Assembly: GCF_000186705.1 (NCBI RefSeq)
Contig: NZ_AEUE01000006.1
Span: 248,001-312,000, forward strand
DNA: 64,000 nucleotides
DNA from: Citromicrobium sp. JLT1363
GTDB lineage: Bacteria > Pseudomonadota > Alphaproteobacteria > Sphingomonadales > Sphingomonadaceae
Reading direction: 5' to 3'
The notes under the pieces: model-generated
Seen by the model: only the letters and a program-made list of their open reading frames with translations
The model's database searches: none
Told to the model about the DNA's origin: nothing
Translations under genes and position numbers: made by a program
Shown here: in pieces, positions 27,669-34,832 of the stretch
Position numbering within the stretch: position 1 is the first letter of the stretch
How the letters are laid out: the number at the start of each line of letters is the position of its first letter

Positions 27669-30600
27669 TCAATGAAAGTCGCGCGATTTCGGAATGATCC
27701 GCAGATTGCGCGGATGGCCACCCGTGTTGGGCAGTTCGTCAATCAGGTCGCGCGGGCGGATCGCGCTTTCGTGGGCGGGGTCTTCTGCTCCCGATCGCAG
27801 GTCGTCGCGCGGGTTGATCTTGTTGGAAGGCAGCGGCGAATTGACGTGGTCGGCGCGCGCCAGCTGGTATTGCAGCGTCTCGTCGGACAGGCGCGAGAGC
27901 ATATGGCTCGCATCGGTCATGTGGTGCGCGATGACATGGATCACCTCGTCGTCGTACTCCACCCGCCCGCGCACCTCCATCAGCCGCGCCCCCATCACCA
28001 CCTTGCGCTGCTTTTCCTTGAGGTCCGGCCACACGACCAGGTTCACCACCCCCGTCTCGTCCTCCAGCGTGATGAAGCAAACGCCCTTGGCGCTGCCCGG
28101 CCGCTGGCGGATCAGCACCACGCCTGCGACCTGCACCATGGAGCGGAACTTGCGTGTCCGCAGGTCGCAGGCGCGCACGAAGCCGCGCTGCGCCAGATCG
28201 GCGCGCAGAAAGGTCATCGGATGCGCCTTCAGGCTGAGCCGGGTGGTCTGGTAGTCGGCGACCACTTCTTCGCTGAGCGGCATGACGGGCAGCGCGGTGC
28301 GCGCCTTTTCCGCCCCCTCGTCGCGCTCGTCCGCCGCGCGGAACAGCGGCAGGTCGGGCGAGGCGATCAGGCTGCGTGCGTCCCACAGTGCCTGGCGCCG
28401 CGGCAGGCCGAGCGACTGGAAGGCGTCGGCACTGGCGAGCCGCTCGATATGCGAGGGAGCAAGCCTCGCACGGTCGCGTAGTTCCGCGACATCGCGATAG
28501 GGCCCGTTTTCGACCCGCTCCGCCACCAGCTTGGCCGCGACATGCTCAGGGAAACCGTCGATCTGGCGCAGACCAAGGCGCAGGGCCATGGGCTGGTCGA
28601 GGCGGGCCTTGTCCTCGCCCACCCACCCCGTTGCAGCTAGGCTCGCCTCCGGCTCGCCAAGCTTCACTCCCCTCCCGCAAGCGGGAGGGCTAACGAGACT
28701 TGCGTCGACATCGTCGGCGCTAGTCGCAGTGGGGTGGGCCTGTGACAGTTGGAATTCCTCCAACGTACAATCCCAGTCGGACCCATTAACATCCGCCGGC
28801 AGCACCGCGACCCCGTGCTCGGCCGCGTCGCGCACGATCTGAGCGGGTGCATAGAAGCCCATCGGCTGCGAGTTGAGCAGCGCGCAGGCGAAGGCCGCCG
28901 GGTAGTGGCACTTGAGCCAGCTGGAAACGTAGACGAGGTGTGCAAAACTGGCCGCGTGGCTCTCGGGAAAACCGTACTCCCCGAAGCCCTTGATCTGGTC
29001 GAAGCAGCGCTGGGAGAAATCGGGGTCGTAGCCACGCTCTATCATGCGCCCGACCATCATTTCCTCGTGCGCGTGCACCATTCCCCGGCTGCGGAACGTG
29101 GCCATCGCCCGGCGCAGGCGATTGGCCTCCGCCGGAGAGAACTTGGCTGCATCGATGGCGATCTTCATCGCCTGTTCCTGAAAGATCGGCACACCGAAAG
29201 TGCGCCCGAGGATCGAGGAAAGCTCGTCGGACGGGCCATGCTCGGGCGCGGGCGCAGGGAGCTGAAAATCGGTCTTTCCAGCGCGCGCCAACCGCCTCTG
29301 CTTGAGATAGGGGTGAACCATATCGCCCTGGATCGGACCGGGCCGAACGATCGCAACCTGCACCACCAGATCGTAGAATTGGCGCGGTTGCAGACGCGGC
29401 AGCATGTTCATTTGCGCCCTGCTCTCGACCTGGAACACGCCGAGCGAGTCACCCTTGCACAGCATGTCGTAAACCGCCGGATCTTCCTGGGGGACGGTGG
29501 CAAGCGTCAGCGGCCGGTCGTAGTGGTCTTCAAGCAGGTCGAGGCCCTTGCGAATGCAGGTCAGCATCCCGAGCGCGAGCACATCGACCTTGAAGATGCC
29601 AAGATCGTCGATGTCGTCCTTGTCCCATTCGATGAAACTGCGGTCGGGCATTGCGCCATTGCCGATCGGCACGGTCTCGGTCAGCAATCCGTCGGTGAGG
29701 ATGAAACCACCGACATGCTGGCTAAGATGCCGTGGCATTCCAATCATTTGCTGCGTGAGTTTGAGAACTCGCTTCAGGTGCGGATCGGCAATATCCATGC
29801 CCGTTTCCGCCACGTGATCCTCGCCGATCTCCCGGCCCCAGCCACCCCATACGGTACGCGCGAGCGACGCGGTGACGTCTTCCGACAGGCCCATTGCCTT
29901 GCCCACCTCGCGGATTGCCATGCGGGGGCGATAGTGGATGACGGTGGCGCACAAGCCGGCGCGATCCCGTCCATACTCCCTGTAAATGTGCTGGATGACT
30001 TCCTCACGCCGTTCATGCTCGAAATCGACATCGATATCGGGCGGCTCGCTGCGCTCTTCGGAAAGAAACCGGTCGAACAACAACTGGTGCTCGGCAGGAT
30101 CGACGCTGGTTATGCCGAGACAGAAACATACGGCGGAATTGGCTGCGCTGCCCCGGCCCTGGCACAGGATCGGAGGCGTCTGGCTACGCGCGAAATCGAC
30201 GATTTCCTTGATGGTGAGGAAATAGGGGGCCAGATCGAGCTTGCCGATCAGCTCCAGCTCATACTCAAGCGTGGCCTTAACTTTATCCGGTATAATATTG
30301 GAATAACGCCATTTTGCGCCATCCCACGTCTGACGCTCCAGATATTGCTGCGGGGTCATGCCATCGGGATAGGCGCGCCTTGGATACTCGTATTGCAGCT
30401 CGTCGAGGCTGAAGCGGCAGGCATCCGCGATGGCGCGTGACGCCATGATGGCATGGGGCCAGCGCGCGAACAGGCGGACCATCTCTTCGGGCGATTTCAG
30501 GTGCCGTTCGGCATTGGCGTGGAGCAGGTGCCCCGCGGCCTCCACGGTCGTCTTGTGGAGGATTGCCGTCATGACGTCATTGAGCGGACGGCGTTCTGGG

Positions 30601-31400
30601 GCGTGGTAATGCACGTCGTTGGTGGCGAGCAGCGTGAGGTTGTGCGCCCGCGCCATGGCGTCGAGCCGGTCGAGCCGGGCAATATCGTCGCCGCGATAGA
30701 GATAGGCGGCGGCAAGGTGGCGCAGCGTCGGCAATTGCGCAGTCAGATGCGGGAGGAGCTTGGGAAAGGGAGCCCTCAGTTCAACTCTTTCGTCACCCCG
30801 GCCTCCGGGCCGGGGTCCCGCTTCTTCTGCGTCGATGCCGAAAGAAAGGCGGGATCCCGGATCAAGTCCGGGATGACGGAAGGGGATCACGTTGCTCGGC
30901 ACCGCAATCGTGAACCGCGCATCCAGATCGTCGGGCGGCAGCAGCACCAGTTGCACATCCTCGGCATGCTCGGCGAGCATCGCGAGGTCGATCTCGCATA
31001 CACCCTTCTCCTGCCATCCGCCCGAAAGCGTCTGCATCCGGCCCGCGCTGATCAGGCGGCACAGGCGCCCGTAGGCGGCCCGGTCCTTCGGGTAGGCGAG
31101 GAAGGCGAGGCCCTCGACAGTCTCGATCCGGCAGCCGATGACGGGCCGCAGCTTGAGCTTCTTTGCCTCGGTGTGAATGCGAACCACGCCCGCCATGCTG
31201 TTGGCATCGGCAATGCCGAGCGAGTCGTAGCCGAGAGCGCGCGCGGTCAGCACCAGATCGACCGCGTCCGAACTGCCGCGCAGGAAGCTGAAGCACGAGA
31301 CAAGCCCCAATTCGACGAAGGGAGCCCGGGGCGGCGGATCGACGTCATCGGGGTCGATTTCGATCCGGCGCTTGTCGGGAGTAAGCGGACCCTCAGGCAC
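27669..31400 (-). CDS. dnaE2: Error-prone DNA polymerase DnaE2 (ImuC) with two repeat-encoded insertions
   Basis: Translesion polymerase of the ImuA-ImuB-DnaE2 mutasome. 1243 residues, longer than the usual 1050-1160. The PHP-like N-terminus (VELGLVSCFSFLRGSS) lacks the metal-binding histidines, as in other DnaE2. Catalytic acids are in PDIDVDF (454-460) and FKVDVLALGML. ESHAASFAHLVYVSSWLK and the C-terminal OB part (VQVAGVVLIRQRPGSAKG) are typical. Residues about 174-204 and 888-926 are encoded by palindromic repeats that keep the frame open. GTG start at 31400, with GAGGG 7 bases upstream. Probably transcribed with udgX and the radical-SAM gene from the LexA box at 34340. Confidence 0.94.
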   Translation of the reverse strand: MPEGPLTPDKRRIEIDPDDVDPPPRAPFVELGLVSCFSFLRGSSDAVDLVLTARALGYDSLGIADANSMAGVVRIHTEAKKLKLRPVIGCRIETVEGLAFLAYPKDRAAYGRLCRLISAGRMQTLSGGWQEKGVCEIDLAMLAEHAEDVQLVLLPPDDLDARFTIAVPSNVIPFRHPGLDPGSRLSFGIDAEEAGPRPGGRGDERVELRAPFPKLLPHLTAQLPTLRHLAAAYLYRGDDIARLDRLDAMARAHNLTLLATNDVHYHAPERRPLNDVMTAILHKTTVEAAGHLLHANAERHLKSPEEMVRLFARWPHAIMASRAIADACRFSLDELQYEYPRRAYPDGMTPQQYLERQTWDGAKWRYSNIIPDKVKATLEYELELIGKLDLAPYFLTIKEIVDFARSQTPPILCQGRGSAANSAVCFCLGITSVDPAEHQLLFDRFLSEERSEPPDIDVDFEHERREEVIQHIYREYGRDRAGLCATVIHYRPRMAIREVGKAMGLSEDVTASLARTVWGGWGREIGEDHVAETGMDIADPHLKRVLKLTQQMIGMPRHLSQHVGGFILTDGLLTETVPIGNGAMPDRSFIEWDKDDIDDLGIFKVDVLALGMLTCIRKGLDLLEDHYDRPLTLATVPQEDPAVYDMLCKGDSLGVFQVESRAQMNMLPRLQPRQFYDLVVQVAIVRPGPIQGDMVHPYLKQRRLARAGKTDFQLPAPAPEHGPSDELSSILGRTFGVPIFQEQAMKIAIDAAKFSPAEANRLRRAMATFRSRGMVHAHEEMMVGRMIERGYDPDFSQRCFDQIKGFGEYGFPESHAASFAHLVYVSSWLKCHYPAAFACALLNSQPMGFYAPAQIVRDAAEHGVAVLPADVNGSDWDCTLEEFQLSQAHPTATSADDVDASLVSPPACGRGVKLGEPEASLAATGWVGEDKARLDQPMALRLGLRQIDGFPEHVAAKLVAERVENGPYRDVAELRDRARLAPSHIERLASADAFQSLGLPRRQALWDARSLIASPDLPLFRAADERDEGAEKARTALPVMPLSEEVVADYQTTRLSLKAHPMTFLRADLAQRGFVRACDLRTRKFRSMVQVAGVVLIRQRPGSAKGVCFITLEDETGVVNLVVWPDLKEKQRKVVMGARLMEVRGRVEYDDEVIHVIAHHMTDASHMLSRLSDETLQYQLARADHVNSPLPSNKINPRDDLRSGAEDPAHESAIRPRDLIDELPNTGGHPRNLRIIPKSRDFH
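28622..28738. repeat. 117-bp palindromic repeat inside dnaE2
   Basis: Outer arms CCCACCCC (28622-28629) and GGGGTGGG (28731-28738), each followed inward by a TTGCAGCTAG / CTAGTCGCAG-like arm, enclose an inner hairpin CCTCCCGC-AA-GCGGGAGG (28671-28688). The length is 39 codons, so the reading frame is kept. On the coding strand it gives the peptide about residues 888-926, including SLVSPPACGRGVKLGEPEAS, which has no counterpart in ordinary DnaE2. The hairpin is of a kind common in sphingomonad intergenic regions (from memory). Confidence 0.82.
30789..30882. repeat. Palindromic repeat inside the dnaE2 PHP region
   Basis: Two GC-rich hairpins about 30 bp apart: CCCCGGCC-TCC-GGGCCGGGG (30796-30815) and ATCCCGGATCAAGTCCGGGAT (30854-30874, with ATCCCGGA/TCCGGGAT arms). 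The ends TTCGTCA and TGACGGAA are nearly inverted. On the coding strand it reads FRHPGLDPGSRLSFGID and on to GGRGDE, at residues 174-204, between poorly conserved parts of the PHP domain. The unit belongs to the TCATCCCGG...CCGGGATGA class common between genes in alphaproteobacteria. Confidence 0.82.
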
Positions 31401-31414
31401 GGTCGCACCCTCGC

Positions 31415-31498
31415 GTCATCCCTGCGCAGGCAGGGATCCATCCACCCTCACCGATCGGCGAAAGGTTAGCTGGACCCCCGCCTTCGCAGGGGCGACGA
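31415..31498. repeat. Intergenic palindromic repeat, udgX-dnaE2 gap (copy 1)
   Basis: The left hairpin ATCCCTGCGCAGGCAGGGAT (31418-31437) and the right one CCCCCGCCTTCGCAGGGG (31475-31492) are joined by a linker holding GGTTAGCTGGA. It fills most of the 134-bp gap between udgX and dnaE2. The right half closely matches the element at 32998-33085, so both belong to one family. Its left end is about 15 bp from the dnaE2 start codon. Confidence 0.8.
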
Positions 31499-31534
31499 GT
31501 TGGCTTGCGGGGGCGACGAAAGAAATGGAATGGC

Positions 31535-32980
31535 TCATTGCCCGGCCAGCTCCGCCAACCGTGCACGCACTGCCGCGAGGTCGGCATCGAACAGCATGGC
31601 CTGCTTCTCGCGCGCATCGCCATCGAGCCGCAGCAGGTAGGACGGGTGCGCGGTGACCCACAGCTCGCTGCCATCATCCAGCGCAATGGCCTGCCCGCGG
31701 ACCTTGGAAATGCTCACCGTCTTGCCCAGCATCCCGCGCGCCGCGCTGGCGCCCATCGCCAGCACCAGCTTGGGCTTCACCAGCGCGCGCTCGCTCTCGA
31801 TCCACCAGCGGCAGGTGTCGATCTCCTTCGCGGTGGGCGACTGGTGCAGCCGCCTTTTGCCCCTCATTGTGAACTTGAAGTGCTTTACCGCATTGGTGAC
31901 GTAAGCCCGGCCACGGTCGATCCCCGCGCGTTCCAGATGCACGTCGAGCAATTGCCCGGCAGGCCCAACGAAGGGCCGCCCCTCCTGGTCCTCCTGATCG
32001 CCCGGCTGCTCGCCCACGATCATCAGGGCCGCATGCGTTTGCCCGTTCTGGGGCCCCTCGCCCATCACCGCGCGGTTGTCCAAACACCCGATCGGGCACT
32101 TGCGGCACGCTTGAATTGCCTCGCCGATCGCCTCCAGGCTTTCGGGTCGTACGCCGTCGTCGCGTTCGCCAGCTGCCACCATGGCGCTTTCGCGCTGCTG
32201 AGCACTCGCGATCAGCTCCGGGATGAGCGCGGCCTCGGGCAGGTTCTTCCAGTACTTGCGCGGCATTTCGGAGAGCATCGCGCCCACCTTCAGGCGCGCG
32301 GGATTGAAGATCGACGTGTAGTAGGTGCGCCACAGGTCCTCGACCGGATCGCCGTGCGGCGCGTCGGTCTTCTGCGCGGGCGGGCCTTCGCGCATAGTCT
32401 CGCCATCCCAGTGGAGCGTGCCCTGTGGCGTCAGGATCGACCAGCGCATGCTCGCGAACCGGCGCCGGAAGAAGCCCGCATTGGCGCGCAGGATGTGATG
32501 CTCGGGCTCGAACCAGGCAACGTAATGCTCGCCATCCTCTGCTTCGACCTGTCGGAAGCGGACGAAGGCGTGCATCTTGTGGCTGTCGCGCCGGACGTTC
32601 TTGTCGAGTTCCTCGACGCGGCCGACATCCGGATCGGCCTTGTCCTCCATGATCCGCGGATTGCGCTGGAGCCGCCAGAGCAGGCGATAGAGCAGCGTGA
32701 AACGCGCCGGATCGCGGTGCAGCGCGGCATTGCTCGCGAGGCTCAGGTAGCGCTTGCTCGCGCGGACCGGAGGGGCATCGGCGGGCGGCTCTGGCAGGCG
32801 CATGCCGCCGCTCGAAAAGAGATCGTCGGTCCCGCCCGGCTCGACCCACGCGATCTTGTCGGGCGGAATATCGCATTGAATCAGCGCCCGCGCGCGTTCG
32901 CGCCAGAAAGCGAAGTCGTCGCTGCGCGGCAGCTGGACGGTGTAATGCGCGTGGGGTTTGACTTGCTGGAGCGCGGTCAT
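31535..32980 (-). CDS. DUF4130 domain fused to UdgX-type uracil-DNA glycosylase
   Basis: 481 residues. The N-terminal half (about 1-250) is the DUF4130/TIGR03915 domain of unknown role. The C-terminal half is a family-4-like uracil-DNA glycosylase: iron-sulfur cysteines in CRKCPIGC (292-299), uracil pocket GEQPGDQED, TNAVKHFKF and AHPSYLLR. KRRLHQSP (375-382) is the UdgX R-loop; its His379 corresponds to the residue that in mycobacterial UdgX bonds covalently to the abasic site after uracil removal. GGAG lies 8 bases before the ATG at 32980. It lies between the radical-SAM gene and dnaE2, both on the same strand, in an apparent SOS operon. Confidence 0.92.
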   Translation of the reverse strand: MTALQQVKPHAHYTVQLPRSDDFAFWRERARALIQCDIPPDKIAWVEPGGTDDLFSSGGMRLPEPPADAPPVRASKRYLSLASNAALHRDPARFTLLYRLLWRLQRNPRIMEDKADPDVGRVEELDKNVRRDSHKMHAFVRFRQVEAEDGEHYVAWFEPEHHILRANAGFFRRRFASMRWSILTPQGTLHWDGETMREGPPAQKTDAPHGDPVEDLWRTYYTSIFNPARLKVGAMLSEMPRKYWKNLPEAALIPELIASAQQRESAMVAAGERDDGVRPESLEAIGEAIQACRKCPIGCLDNRAVMGEGPQNGQTHAALMIVGEQPGDQEDQEGRPFVGPAGQLLDVHLERAGIDRGRAYVTNAVKHFKFTMRGKRRLHQSPTAKEIDTCRWWIESERALVKPKLVLAMGASAARGMLGKTVSISKVRGQAIALDDGSELWVTAHPSYLLRLDGDAREKQAMLFDADLAAVRARLAELAGQ

Positions 32981-32997
32981 GACGCATGCTCCAAGCC

Positions 32998-33085
32998 CTC
33001 ACCCCCGCGCAGGCGGGGGTCCAGATAAGAGTGGTAGCACGAACCGGCGGTGTTAGCTGGGCCCCTGCTTTCGCAGGGGTGACGG
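32998..33085. repeat. Intergenic palindromic repeat, radical-SAM-udgX gap (copy 2)
   Basis: The left hairpin ACCCCCGCGCAGGCGGGGGT (33001-33020) and the right one CCCCTGCTTTCGCAGGGG (33062-33079) enclose a linker with GTTAGCTGG. It is the same family as the element at 31415-31498: the segment GTTAGCTGG followed by a C-run and TTCGCAGGGG is shared. It occupies most of the 115-bp gap between the two genes. Confidence 0.8.
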
Positions 33086-33095
33086 GAAATGATGG

Positions 33096-34337
33096 TCATG
33101 CCGCAAACAGCTCCAGCTGTTCCTGCTTGGGCGCGAGCAGGCTGCGCAGGTCCGCGCGGTCGGTCAGCAGCGTCGGGCGCCAGTCGACCGTGCAGATGAA
33201 AGGCCGCACCTTGGTGAGCGACACGGTCAGCCGCGCCACATCGTCCAATCGCAGCGTGCGGTGGCGGCGCGAGGCGAGGATGCGTTGCACCGCCTTTACC
33301 CCCAGCCCCGGCACGCGCAGCAGATCCTCGCGGCTCGCGCGGTTGACGTCGACCGGGAAGCGCTCGCGGAATTTCAGCGCCCAGGCCAGCTTAGGATCGA
33401 TGTCAAGCGGCAGGTTCCCGTCGACCCCGGTCGCCTGCATGATTTCCTGCGGGCGGTAATCGTAGAACCGCATCAGCCAGTCCGACTGGTAGAGCCGGTG
33501 TTCGCGGATCAGCGGCGGGCGCTTCAGCGGCAGCACGGCGCTGGCATCGGGGATCGGCGAGAAGGCGCTGTAATAGACGCGGCGCAGGCCGAAACTGTCG
33601 TACAGCCGGCTCGCCCGGCCCACGATATCCGCATCGCTCGCCGCGTCCGCGCCGACGATCATCTGGGTCGACTGGCCCGCCGGCGCGAAGCGCGGCGCGT
33701 GGCGAAAGCGCTTCTTCGCATCCTTCGCCTCGATAATATCGTCCTTGGTCTTGCCCAGCGCGCCCTCGATCTGGCGCGCGTCCTTGTCGGGCGCGAGGCG
33801 GGTCAGCCCGGCATCGGTCGGCAGTTCGACATTGATCGAGACCCGATCGGCATAGAATCCCGCGCGGTGGATGATCTCCGGGTCCGCCTCGGGAATGGTC
33901 TTGAGGTGGATATAGCCGCGAAAATCGTGCTCCTCGCGCAGGATCCGCGCGGCTTCCACGATCATCTCCATCGTGTGGTCCGAACTCTTGATGATGCCCG
34001 AGGAGAGGAACAGCCCCTCGATATAATTGCGGCGATAGAAGCTGAGCGTGAGGTCGGCGACTTCCTGCGGGGTGAAACGCGCGCGCCGCACGTTCGAGCT
34101 CTTGCGGTTGATGCAGTAGTGGCAATCGAAGATGCAGTGATTGGTCAGCAGGACCTTGAGCAGCGAGATGCACCGCCCGTCGGGCGCATAGGCGTGGCAG
34201 ATGCCCATCCCCTCGGTCGAGCCGATCCCGCCCTTCATGCTGTTGCGCCTGGTGGTGCCGGACGACGCGCAGGAAGCATCGTATTTCGCCGCATCGGCGA
34301 GGATCTTCAGCTTTTCGAGAATCGGCGGCCGGCTCAT
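33096..34337 (-). CDS. Radical-SAM putative DNA modification/repair protein (TIGR03916 type)
   Basis: 413 residues. A CX3CX2C cluster motif, CIFDCHYC (C68, C72, C75), binds the 4Fe-4S of radical SAM enzymes. It is preceded by the family-specific GGIGSTEGMGICHAYAPDGR. The C-terminus has a helix-hairpin-helix, VNRASREDLLRVPGLGVKAV, expected to bind DNA. The family (rSAM_link_UDG) is defined by linkage to DUF4130/UDG genes, exactly the neighbour here; its reaction is unknown. The ATG at 34337 stands 2 bases after a LexA box. A frame extending upstream to 34454 would place the operator inside the gene and is not favoured. Confidence 0.9.
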   Translation of the reverse strand: MSRPPILEKLKILADAAKYDASCASSGTTRRNSMKGGIGSTEGMGICHAYAPDGRCISLLKVLLTNHCIFDCHYCINRKSSNVRRARFTPQEVADLTLSFYRRNYIEGLFLSSGIIKSSDHTMEMIVEAARILREEHDFRGYIHLKTIPEADPEIIHRAGFYADRVSINVELPTDAGLTRLAPDKDARQIEGALGKTKDDIIEAKDAKKRFRHAPRFAPAGQSTQMIVGADAASDADIVGRASRLYDSFGLRRVYYSAFSPIPDASAVLPLKRPPLIREHRLYQSDWLMRFYDYRPQEIMQATGVDGNLPLDIDPKLAWALKFRERFPVDVNRASREDLLRVPGLGVKAVQRILASRRHRTLRLDDVARLTVSLTKVRPFICTVDWRPTLLTDRADLRSLLAPKQEQLELFAA

Positions 34338-34339
34338 AT

Positions 34340-34354
34340 GTTCTTTATATGTTC
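34340..34354 (-). promoter_or_regulatory. LexA box upstream of the radical-SAM gene
   Basis: GTTC-TTTATAT-GTTC fits the alphaproteobacterial SOS operator GTTC-N7-GTTC exactly. It ends 2 bases before the ATG at 34337, so repressor would cover the ribosome-site region and probably the promoter. It puts radical-SAM, udgX and probably dnaE2 under SOS control. Confidence 0.88.
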
Positions 34355-34495
34355 TTGCGCAGCTGCTGCCTAGCCCCTCGCCATCATGCGCAGAAAAAAT
34401 CTGCTTTTCAGAAGCTTGCAGACTTGTGCACAGGGGGAGGCCCAGCCTTGCCACGGGCAGGCGATGCGCGCATGATTGACGGGAGGAGAGGCATT

Positions 34496-34810
34496 ATGGA
34501 CGATCTTTCGATCACTTCCGGCCTGACCAACCGACTGTGGCGCGTGGCGCTGTGGGGGACGGTTATCGCCATTCTCATCGCCCCGCTGATCGCCATGCAA
34601 TTTACTGGCGAGGTCCATTGGACCCCCTTCGATTTCGCAGTGGCGACAGTTCTGTTGAGTGCCACCGCGCTGGCGATCGAGCTGGCGATCCGCGTGGTCG
34701 GTCGCCCGACCTGGTGCGTCGCGGCGGTGCTGGCGATCCTGTTTGCGCTGGTGCTGGTGTGGGCGGAGCTGGCGGTGGGCGTTTTCGGCACGCCTTTCGC
34801 GGGCCACTAG
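34496..34810 (+). CDS. Small three-helix membrane protein
   Basis: 104 residues: a short polar start (MDDLSITSGLTNRLWRVAL) and about three membrane helices (19-38, 50-67 and 75-98). A strong ribosome site, GGAGGAGAG at 34482-34490, precedes the ATG at 34496 and decides the start. No family recognised. It is the only plus-strand gene within the damage-response island, divergent from the radical-SAM gene and convergent with imuB (22 bp apart). The LexA box at 34340-34354 lies in the shared upstream region. Confidence 0.72.
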   Translation: MDDLSITSGLTNRLWRVALWGTVIAILIAPLIAMQFTGEVHWTPFDFAVATVLLSATALAIELAIRVVGRPTWCVAAVLAILFALVLVWAELAVGVFGTPFAGH

Positions 34811-34832
34811 GCACCTCGCCCCGGAAAGGGGA

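Noticed and set aside
28749-30440. Open frame of 563 codons antisense to dnaE2
   Set aside because: It mirrors dnaE2 codons and has no recognisable domain.
27669-31400. dnaE2 as a pseudogene broken by repeats
   Set aside because: The frame stays open through both repeats and all catalytic motifs are present, so it is kept as a coding gene.
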